Made by a program: the position numbers and the translations under genes. Under the pieces are notes generated by a model, which did not search any database, was not told where the DNA came from, and saw nothing but the letters and a program-made list of their open reading frames with translations. Below are positions 57,977 to 64,000 of a DNA stretch of 64,000 nt, in pieces (the stretch's first letter is position 1; each line of letters opens with the position of its first letter). Origin of the DNA: Candidatus Woesearchaeota archaeon (lineage in GTDB: Archaea > Nanobdellota > Nanobdellia > Woesearchaeales > ARS49); contig JAHWHZ010000001.1 of assembly GCA_019322895.1 (NCBI GenBank), positions 496,001 to 560,000 on the forward strand, written 5' to 3'.

Positions 57977-59335
57977 ATGTACAGGACAAATACCTGCGGA
58001 GAATTGAACGAGAAATTTGTCGGCAAGACAGTCGCTCTTGCTGGCTGGATTGATTCACTTAGAATACAGGGCAAGATCGGATTCTTGTTATTAAGAGACA
58101 GGTATGGTGTCACGCAATTTTTTCTTAATCCTAAATTAGCAAAAGAATTTGGTCACTTGAAAAAAGCGTCTGTTGTGCAGGTCAAGGGAAAGGTCAATGC
58201 CCGGCCTGAAAAACAGGTCAATAAAGATATGCCTACTGGTGAGGTTGAAGTAGAAGCGCAGGAGATTGTTGTTCTTAATGAGGCAGAACCTTTGCCATTG
58301 GATGTTGAAGAGACAACTGAGGAAACAAGATTAAAGTATCGTTATCTTGATTTGCGCAGGCCTGAGATGCAGAATAATCTTATTGTCCGGCATAAACTGG
58401 TCAAGGCTATGCGGGATTTTCTTGACAAGGAGAATTTTATAGAGATTGAGACGCCGATTCTCTCAAAATCAACTCCAGAAGGTGCTCGTGATTATCTTGT
58501 TCCCAGCAGGGTTTATCCTGGAAAATTCTATGCACTTCCGCAGTCTCCGCAGCAGTACAAGCAGTTATTGATGGTTGCTGGCTTTGACAAGTATTTTCAG
58601 ATTGCAAGATGCTTCAGGGACGAGGATTTGCGGGCAGACAGGCAGCCAGAGTTCACTCAGCTTGATATGGAGATGAGTTTTATTGAGGAAAAAGATATCT
58701 ATCCCTTGATTGAAAATCTTGTCAAGTATATCTGGAAAGTTGTTCTTGACAAGAACTTGAAGATTCCCTTTCCAAGGATGTCATATGCAGAGGCTATGAA
58801 AAAATATAAGACAGATGCTCCTGATTTGCGGAAGAAAAAAGATGAATTTGCTTTTGTATGGATAAATGACATTCCTTTGCTTGAATACAATGAAGAAGAC
58901 AAGAGATATTATGCGATTCATCATCCTTTCACAAGCCCCATGGCAGAGGATATTGATTTGCTGGAGAAAAAGCCTGACAAGGTCCGCGCGCATGCTTATG
59001 ACCTTGTCTTGAATGGGACAGAGATTGCAGGAGGCTCTATCAGGATGCATCGCGCTGACTGGCAGCAAAAGGTTTTCAAGGCGCTTAACATGCCTGAAAA
59101 AGAGTTCAAGGAAAAGTTCGGTCATCTTTTGAATGCTTTCAAGTACGGAGCTCCTCCTCACGGAGGGATTGCTTTTGGTCTTGACAGGCTGGCTGCAATT
59201 ATCACAAATAATGAATCTATCAGAGAAGTTATTGCTTTCCCAAAGACAAAAAGCGCAGAAAGCCTGATGGAAGAGAGCCCCTCAGAAGTTTCTAAAGAGC
59301 AGTTAAAAGAACTGAATTTAAAGATCGGCAAGTGA
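57977..59335 (+). CDS. aspS: Aspartyl-tRNA synthetase, bacterial type without GAD domain
   Basis: 452 residues from ATG 57977 (TATA TTTAAATATT at 57947). Anticodon-binding OB domain (VALAGWIDSLRIQGKIGFLL), then class II core: GARDYLVPSRVYPGKFYALP, FRDEDLRADRQPEFTQLDME (motif 2), HHPFTSPMAEDI, GTEIAGGSIRMH and GGIAFGLDRLAAI (motif 3). These are bacterial AspRS signatures, not the archaeal/eukaryotic ones. Bacterial enzymes are near 590 residues with a GAD insertion; here only about 35 residues separate DAPDLR from the HHPFTSP motif, so GAD is missing. A separate AsnRS lies downstream. Confidence 0.92.
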   Translation: MYRTNTCGELNEKFVGKTVALAGWIDSLRIQGKIGFLLLRDRYGVTQFFLNPKLAKEFGHLKKASVVQVKGKVNARPEKQVNKDMPTGEVEVEAQEIVVLNEAEPLPLDVEETTEETRLKYRYLDLRRPEMQNNLIVRHKLVKAMRDFLDKENFIEIETPILSKSTPEGARDYLVPSRVYPGKFYALPQSPQQYKQLLMVAGFDKYFQIARCFRDEDLRADRQPEFTQLDMEMSFIEEKDIYPLIENLVKYIWKVVLDKNLKIPFPRMSYAEAMKKYKTDAPDLRKKKDEFAFVWINDIPLLEYNEEDKRYYAIHHPFTSPMAEDIDLLEKKPDKVRAHAYDLVLNGTEIAGGSIRMHRADWQQKVFKALNMPEKEFKEKFGHLLNAFKYGAPPHGGIAFGLDRLAAIITNNESIREVIAFPKTKSAESLMEESPSEVSKEQLKELNLKIGK

Positions 59336-60409
59336 TTTCTTGAAGTCTTCAAACTTTCCTTCTTTTATAGAGTTTCTTATTCTTTTCATGAACTCTTGCA
59401 TCCAGGAAACATTATGGATTGTTTTAAGCGTGTGTCCTGTGGGCTCATTTAATCTTGTCAGATGGTGCAGGTATGCTCTTGTGAAATTCTTGCAGGTGAA
59501 GCAATTGCATTCTTCATCAATCGGCTTTTCATCAAGCTCAAAATCTTTCTTGTCAATGTTTATCTGCCCTTTCCACGTAAACATTGTTCCATTGCGTGCT
59601 GTCATTGTGGGATATCTTGAGTCAAAGCAGTCAACTCCCATCGAGACTGCCTCTAAAATCAAGTCAGGCGTGCCCACGCCCATCAAGTATCTTGGTTTTT
59701 CTTTTGGAACAAATTTGATTGCAGCTTTTACTGCAGCAAAAGTCTCTTCAGGCGGCTCTCCTATGGCTAATCCGCCGAATGCATATCCGTCAAAATCCAT
59801 TGCAACGATTCCTCTTGCACAGAATTCCCTTAAGTCAGGATATGTTCCGCCTTGGATTATTCCGAAAAGTAATTGCTTGTCTTTTATTTTGTCATGATGC
59901 TCTTTGCATCTCTTTGCCCACTTTATTGTTTTCAATACAGATTCTTGAATCCTTTCTTTAGAAGAACCATATATAGGCATGTCATCAAGGCACATTGCGA
60001 CATCACTGCCGATTGTGTTCTGTATTTCCATGTCTTTTTCAGGTGTTATCAACAGCTTGCTTCCATGGAACGGCTCTTTGAAATGTATTCCTTCGTCTGT
60101 TGTTTTTTCCAATAATTTGTCAGAATACATCTGGAATCCTCCAGAGTCTGTGAATATAACCCCTGTATAATTTATGAACTTGTGTATCCCTTCCATCTTT
60201 TCCAGCACATTTAATCCTGGTTTTACAGAAAGAATGAATCCATTGCATATGATTGCATCACTTCCTATCTGCTTAAGCTCTTTGTTGTTGATGAATTTTG
60301 CAGCTCCTTTTGTCACAACAGGCATGAAGAAAGGAGTTTCAACACTGCCATGAGCTGTGGTTAGTTTTCCTGTTCTTGCATTTCCTTGCTCTGCTGTTAT
60401 CTGGAACAT
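59318..60409 (-). CDS. tgt: tRNA-guanine transglycosylase, bacterial type
   Basis: 363 residues. FTDSGGFQMYSD (first catalytic Asp), LLFGIIQGGTYPDLREF, YAFGGLAIGEPPEE, PRYLMGVGTPDLILEAV, VDCFDSRYPTMTARNG (nucleophile Asp) and zinc site CNCFTCKNFTRAYLHHL. Length and motifs fit the bacterial/eukaryotic queuosine enzyme; the C-terminal PUA-containing extension of archaeal archaeosine TGT is absent. It would act at position 34 rather than 15, exchanging guanine for queuine or a precursor. A minus-strand TATA-like TTTATAAAG is about 30 nt upstream of the ATG. Overlaps aspS (convergent) by 18 nt. Confidence 0.88.
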   Translation of the reverse strand: MFQITAEQGNARTGKLTTAHGSVETPFFMPVVTKGAAKFINNKELKQIGSDAIICNGFILSVKPGLNVLEKMEGIHKFINYTGVIFTDSGGFQMYSDKLLEKTTDEGIHFKEPFHGSKLLITPEKDMEIQNTIGSDVAMCLDDMPIYGSSKERIQESVLKTIKWAKRCKEHHDKIKDKQLLFGIIQGGTYPDLREFCARGIVAMDFDGYAFGGLAIGEPPEETFAAVKAAIKFVPKEKPRYLMGVGTPDLILEAVSMGVDCFDSRYPTMTARNGTMFTWKGQINIDKKDFELDEKPIDEECNCFTCKNFTRAYLHHLTRLNEPTGHTLKTIHNVSWMQEFMKRIRNSIKEGKFEDFKKSLADL

Positions 60410-60462
60410 AGGATTGATTAGTTATTCTCTCTTTATAAAGATGCTCTAAAACCTCAATCTTT

Positions 60463-60471
60463 TTATATCCT
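60463..60471 (+). promoter_or_regulatory. TATA box deciding start 60490
   Basis: TTTATATCC, 27 nt before ATG 60490; the in-frame ATG at 60475 is too close. Confidence 0.55.
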
Positions 60472-60489
60472 GCCATGCTTTTTGTTTTT

Positions 60490-61233
60490 ATGGAAAAAAT
60501 CAATTTCAAGAATTCCAGAGGACTGACACTGGTTGGCGACTTTTATTCTGTTGATTCAGACAGCATTGTAATTATGATGCATGGCTTTACAGGAGATCGG
60601 CACGAAGGGGGCAAGTTTGACAGAGCTGCAGAAGAATTGAATAAAAAAGGCTATGCTGTTTTGAATTTTGATTTTAGCGGTGCTGGTGAGAGTGATGATG
60701 ATTCTTTAACTGTTGATAAAGAAGTAGTTGATGCAAACTGTGCAATTCAGTATGCGCAGAATAAAGGGTTTGCAAAAATAGGCCTGCTTGGCATGAGTCT
60801 TGGAGGGCTTGTTGCTGCAAAAGTGTATGACAACAGAATTAAAACAATTGTCTTTTGGGCACCGGTTACACAGCCTAAGGAAAATCCTCGCGCAAGATAC
60901 ACTGCAGAACAGCTGCAAGAGCTTGATGAAAAAGGACACATTACTTATACCAAAGACAAAGGTTTTCGAAAAACAATAATTATTGATAAGCAGATGCTGG
61001 AAGACCGCACAACTGTTGATACAGAAAAGATTTTATCGCACATTAAATGTCCTGTTTTGATTATTCACGGCGATGCAGATACTCGCGTGCCTTTGGAAGG
61101 CTCTAAAAAAGCAATGCAATACTTGCCTTTAGAATCTAGATTAGTGATTATTCCTGGGGCAAATCACACATTTGAGAATCATTCTGGCGAGCTTATTTCT
61201 ACTACTGTAGACTGGTTCAAGAAGTATTTATAA
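60490..61233 (+). CDS. Alpha/beta hydrolase (serine esterase/peptidase-like)
   Basis: 247 residues from ATG 60490. IVIMMHGFTGDRHEG carries the oxyanion HG motif, LLGMSLGGLVAAKV the nucleophile elbow G-M-S-L-G, LIIHGDADTRVPL the acidic residue and IPGANHTFENH the catalytic His. Full triad. Similar to cytoplasmic acyl-esterases/BAAT-like hydrolases; the substrate is unknown. Single gene between divergent tgt and the asnS promoter (TATA ATATATAAAG at 61243). Confidence 0.87.
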   Translation: MEKINFKNSRGLTLVGDFYSVDSDSIVIMMHGFTGDRHEGGKFDRAAEELNKKGYAVLNFDFSGAGESDDDSLTVDKEVVDANCAIQYAQNKGFAKIGLLGMSLGGLVAAKVYDNRIKTIVFWAPVTQPKENPRARYTAEQLQELDEKGHITYTKDKGFRKTIIIDKQMLEDRTTVDTEKILSHIKCPVLIIHGDADTRVPLEGSKKAMQYLPLESRLVIIPGANHTFENHSGELISTTVDWFKKYL

Positions 61234-61242
61234 TAACGCAAC

Positions 61243-61252
61243 ATATATAAAG
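61243..61252 (+). promoter_or_regulatory. TATA box for asnS
   Basis: ATATATAAAG, 31 nt upstream of ATG 61274, a leaderless arrangement. Confidence 0.6.
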
Positions 61253-61273
61253 ACAAGCTATTTTTTAGAGGGT

Positions 61274-62572
61274 ATGGCAAAATTCCTTACAGTCAAGGAA
61301 GCAATGAAAAAAGGCAAGGGCAAAGTAGCTTTGCGGGGCTGGGTCTGGAGAGAAAGAAAATCTAATGCTTATGCATTTATTGTTCTTAGGGATCACACTG
61401 ATGTCATCCAATGTGTTATTGAGAAAGACAAGGTGAGCAAGAAAATCTGGGAAGACACTGAGAAATTGTCAATTGAATCCAGTCTTGAATTAGAAGGAAC
61501 AATAAAAGAAGACAAAAGAGCGCCGACTGGCTATGAAGTTCATATTGACAAATTAAATGTAATACAATTTGCAGAAAGATTTCCTATTGTAAAGGACCAG
61601 AGTCCTGAATTTCTTTTGGATAATAGGCATCTCTGGATTAGAAGCAGAAAGATGGTAGCTATTCTGAAGATTCGCTCCACAATCTTGGGTGCAATCCATC
61701 AATTTTTCAGGGATAGGGGCTATATAGAGTTTTCTCCTCCTATTTTTCAGCCCACGCAGTCAGAAGGTGGTGCCACTTTGTTTAAGGTTAAATATTTTAA
61801 TGACATCACTTATCTTTCGCAGACCTGGCAGTTTTATGCAGAGGCTGCGTGTTTTGCTCTAGGCAAGATTTATGATGTTTCTCCTACTTTTCGTGCAGAG
61901 AAATCAAAGACATCCAGGCATCTTACTGAGTTTTGGATGGCTGAGATGGAAGCTGCATGGATGAAGCTTGAGGAAGTTACTGAAATTGCCAAGGAAGAGA
62001 TAAGATTCATAATAAAAGAAGTCCTTAAGAAGCATAAAGAAGAATTAAAGATATTAAAAAGGGACATAAAGCTTTTAGAGCATTATGCCAAGGCAAAATA
62101 TCCTACAATTACATATGATGAGGCATTAAAGATACTGAAAGAAAAATATAAGATGAAGATTCCTTGGGGCAAGGACCTCAGGACAATAGAGGAAGATAAG
62201 ATTACCAAGCATTTTAATGCTCCTGTTGTTGTGACGCATTATCCTACTGAGACAATGGCTTTTTACAAGCCTCCAGAGCCAAAGAAGCCTGAGGTGGCAA
62301 GGTGTTTTGACATGCTCGCTCCAGAGGGTTATGTTGAGATAGTGGGCGGCTCTGAAAGAAGTCTTGATATAAAGTATATGACCAAGCGTTTGAAGGCTAT
62401 GGGAGAAGATCCTAAGAATTATTCATGGTATTTTGATTTGCGAAAATTTGGCTCAGTTATTCATTCAGGCTATGGGGTGGGAGTTGAAAGGGTTGTTGCA
62501 TGGATTTGTGGTTTAGATAACATAAAGGATGCAATACCTTTTCCTAGGACTATGCTGAGAAAAAGTCCTTGA
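61274..62572 (+). CDS. asnS: Asparaginyl-tRNA synthetase, archaeal type
   Basis: 432 residues. OB anticodon domain (VALRGWVWRERKSNAYAFIV), then class II core: PIFQPTQSEGGATLFKVKYF, LSQTWQFYAEAACFALGKIY, FRAEKSKTSRHLTEFWMAEM (motif 2), GSERSLDIKYM and GYGVGVERVVAWICG (motif 3). SEGGATLF identifies it as Asn- rather than Asp-specific. Charges tRNA-Asn directly, so tRNA-dependent amidation is not needed for Asn. Together with the bacterial-type AspRS this gives a full Asp/Asn pair of mixed origin. Confidence 0.92.
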   Translation: MAKFLTVKEAMKKGKGKVALRGWVWRERKSNAYAFIVLRDHTDVIQCVIEKDKVSKKIWEDTEKLSIESSLELEGTIKEDKRAPTGYEVHIDKLNVIQFAERFPIVKDQSPEFLLDNRHLWIRSRKMVAILKIRSTILGAIHQFFRDRGYIEFSPPIFQPTQSEGGATLFKVKYFNDITYLSQTWQFYAEAACFALGKIYDVSPTFRAEKSKTSRHLTEFWMAEMEAAWMKLEEVTEIAKEEIRFIIKEVLKKHKEELKILKRDIKLLEHYAKAKYPTITYDEALKILKEKYKMKIPWGKDLRTIEEDKITKHFNAPVVVTHYPTETMAFYKPPEPKKPEVARCFDMLAPEGYVEIVGGSERSLDIKYMTKRLKAMGEDPKNYSWYFDLRKFGSVIHSGYGVGVERVVAWICGLDNIKDAIPFPRTMLRKSP

Positions 62573-62583
62573 AAATTTAGAAA

Positions 62584-63444
62584 ATGATAGAAGAAGTATT
62601 AGCTGTCTACTTGATGCACTTATCTTATTCTGCACTAGTTATTATTCCAGTAATCTCAAGCCTTGGTTTTCCTTTTTCAGAAGAGCTTGTTTTGCTGGGA
62701 GCAGGTTATCTTGCTTCATCTGGCTTTATTGACTGGAATCTGGGGCTTTTGTTTTGCCTGATTGGCCTTCTGGCAGGGGATAATACGGGTTATATCATCG
62801 GCAGGCAGGGTGGAAAGCTTTTCAATCTGATAGTTTCTGAGAGAAGATTGAGAAAAGCAAAAAAGTTTTTCAACAAGTGGGGTGCAAAAGCAGTATTTTT
62901 TGCAAGGTTTGTGCCAGGCCCGCGTTTCTTGACGCCAATAATCGCCGGAGCGTCAAGAATGCCTTGGAGAAGATTCTTTTTTTACAATGCTCTCGGCGCA
63001 GTTATTGTGGTGCCTATAGGAATGACGATCGGTTATTATATTGGCGTTAGCATGGACCAGATCATCGGCTTTACCCAGGAATTGAACATACTTATTTTTG
63101 TTGCTCTTTTGATTTTATTGTCCTTTGCTTCAATATTTATTTGCGTATTCAGGAAAAAAATCAGGAAAAAAGTAAGGGAAAGCAATTTCTTTGACAGGTG
63201 GCTCAAGAAAGGGGAAGAGCCTTACCAGATGATCACTTTCGGCAATCCTGATTCTTCTGCCCGAAGGATTGTGGCGAAGATAAGGAAAGCAGACGGCAAG
63301 GTGAATTTTATTGTAAGCCATGTCAAGGCAGGTTATGTAAAAAAGTTTATAAAGCTGAAGCGATGGTTATCTATGAGAAGATACAATGCTCTTGTCAAGA
63401 AGTTGGCAAAGCACAGAAAACACAAGATTGAAGAATGGGAATAA
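62584..63444 (+). CDS. DedA/VTT family membrane protein
   Basis: 286 residues. About five membrane segments with the DedA motifs FPFSEELVLLGAGYLASSG, AGDNTGYIIGRQGG, FFARFVPGPRFLTPIIAGAS and NALGAVIVVPIGMTIGYYIG. DedA/VTT proteins scramble or transport phospholipids and isoprenoid carriers. The last 90 residues form a basic cytoplasmic tail (LKRWLSMRRYNALVKKLAK), longer than in typical DedA proteins. It overlaps the downstream HAD gene by 10 nt. Confidence 0.87.
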   Translation: MIEEVLAVYLMHLSYSALVIIPVISSLGFPFSEELVLLGAGYLASSGFIDWNLGLLFCLIGLLAGDNTGYIIGRQGGKLFNLIVSERRLRKAKKFFNKWGAKAVFFARFVPGPRFLTPIIAGASRMPWRRFFFYNALGAVIVVPIGMTIGYYIGVSMDQIIGFTQELNILIFVALLILLSFASIFICVFRKKIRKKVRESNFFDRWLKKGEEPYQMITFGNPDSSARRIVAKIRKADGKVNFIVSHVKAGYVKKFIKLKRWLSMRRYNALVKKLAKHRKHKIEEWE

Positions 63445-64000
63445 AACCAATAATCGGCTTTGATTTTGACGGATCTATCATTCGTTCTATTGCTAGTGAT
63501 AAGGCTCACTTTGAATGGTTCAAGGTAATGAGTGTTCTTCTGAAAGATCCTAAAGTAAAAAGACTTGCAGGGAAAAAAGATTATTTTCCAGATGTTTACA
63601 GATTGATGGAAAGATACACAGGACTAAGCAAGAAAAACGCATTTGAAAGAGGCATTAGCACAAGGATTGCCAGAAATCTATACCAGCTTGCCATGCTTGG
63701 CCCTGCAAACAAGTACAAGAAGAAATTGTTGTTCAAGGATGTTGCAAAAGTAGTGCTGCAGTTAAAGAAAAAATACAAGGTTGCGCTTATCACCACGGTT
63801 CCTGGCGATATTGTACTGCCTATGCTGCGTTTAATCAAGTTTGACAAGTTTGATATAGTCCACACAACTCCTATTGATGAAAAACCCTCAAAATTCACAG
63901 CACTGAAACGCTTTTCAAGAAAATATAAAAAGCCAGCGCTTTACATCGGCAACAGCGCAGAGGATATTGATGCATGCAAAAAACTAAAGATTAAATCTGT
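63435..64000 (+). CDS. HAD-superfamily hydrolase, 3'-truncated by window edge
   Basis: 188 residues visible, no stop before the window ends. MGIKPIIGFDFDGSIIRSIA carries motif I (DFDGS; the second Asp is normally D-x-D/T); VALITTVP is motif II, DEKPSKF the motif III Lys, and YIGNSAEDIDACKKLKIKS motif IV with two acids. A helical cap lies between motifs I and II. Likely a phosphatase or phosphoglycolate phosphatase-like enzyme. Starts inside the DedA gene in another frame (10 nt overlap). Confidence 0.8.
   Translation, partial: MGIKPIIGFDFDGSIIRSIASDKAHFEWFKVMSVLLKDPKVKRLAGKKDYFPDVYRLMERYTGLSKKNAFERGISTRIARNLYQLAMLGPANKYKKKLLFKDVAKVVLQLKKKYKVALITTVPGDIVLPMLRLIKFDKFDIVHTTPIDEKPSKFTALKRFSRKYKKPALYIGNSAEDIDACKKLKIKS

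Noticed and set aside
1..64000. Insertion sequences, integrases, prophage or integrated plasmid
   Set aside because: No transposase or integrase motif, no attachment-site duplication at tRNA-Phe, and base composition looks even throughout.

Overview
The window is about 64 kb of AT-rich, gene-dense archaeal DNA with RadA, RadB, a replication factor C large subunit, fibrillarin and Nop5, uS2, aMBF1, an archaeal-type AsnRS, a tRNA-Phe with a canonical archaeal intron, and TATA boxes about 30 nt upstream of leaderless start codons. Trimmed informational proteins (a Nop5 without its N-terminal domain, a 400-residue RFC-L), many small membrane proteins, and bacterial-type AspRS and TGT suggest a DPANN-like archaeon (Woesearchaeota/Pacearchaeota-like). 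That placement is inference; no rRNA gene is present to test it.

Layout. 1-5847: end of a large surface protein with Cys-rich and thrombospondin-3-like repeats, then four co-transcribed pilin-like membrane proteins. 5878-9219: a membrane protein with an aminoglycoside-phosphotransferase-like kinase domain, a PhoU-like regulator and an Lrp-like regulator. 9282-19695: a second, larger block of secreted or membrane proteins with short K-K/R-x N-termini and one membrane segment, including a 1174-residue protein, three genes of 35-50 codons, and a five-gene pilin operon whose second protein looks like a catalytically dead N-acetylmuramoyl-L-alanine amidase fold. 19764-26083: recombination and translation genes (RPA, a pair of small paralogues, radA, a TRAM protein, thpR, rpsB, radB). 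26183-31823: glycosylation-like membrane genes (two STT3-like proteins, two membrane thioredoxin-fold proteins without CxxC, one GT39-like protein). 31820-46951: aMBF1, YjbQ, an ABC exporter, Nop5/fibrillarin, CysRS, an RNA methyltransferase, a NIP7-like protein, ValRS, RFC-L, an MFS carrier, GlyRS and tRNA-Phe. 46976-54872: a TadA/TadC (archaellum/type IV pilus-like) assembly locus with a tiny ribbon-helix-helix gene in front, two divergent coiled-coil proteins and three paralogous polytopic membrane proteins. 55089-64000: translin, M29 aminopeptidase, a DJ-1 lipoprotein, metallo-hydrolase, AspRS, TGT, hydrolase, AsnRS, DedA and a truncated HAD gene.

How the parts may work together: the many pilin-like proteins at 3-19 kb have no assembly ATPase beside them, while the TadA/TadC pair at 47-52 kb has no pilins beside it. 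They may form one secretion or pilus system split over two loci. No prepilin peptidase is visible in the window.

Most interesting unexplained structure: a dispersed element of about 95 nt, four copies at three loci (9765-9932, 9936-10031, 16239-16336, 54950-55044). Its terminal stem is conserved as pairing rather than sequence, it has a symmetric GAA/GAA internal loop and a conserved core (consensus near GATAAATCTGG), and at each locus the last copy ends 45-50 bp before a leaderless start codon. It may be an undescribed structured RNA or palindromic regulatory/mobile element.
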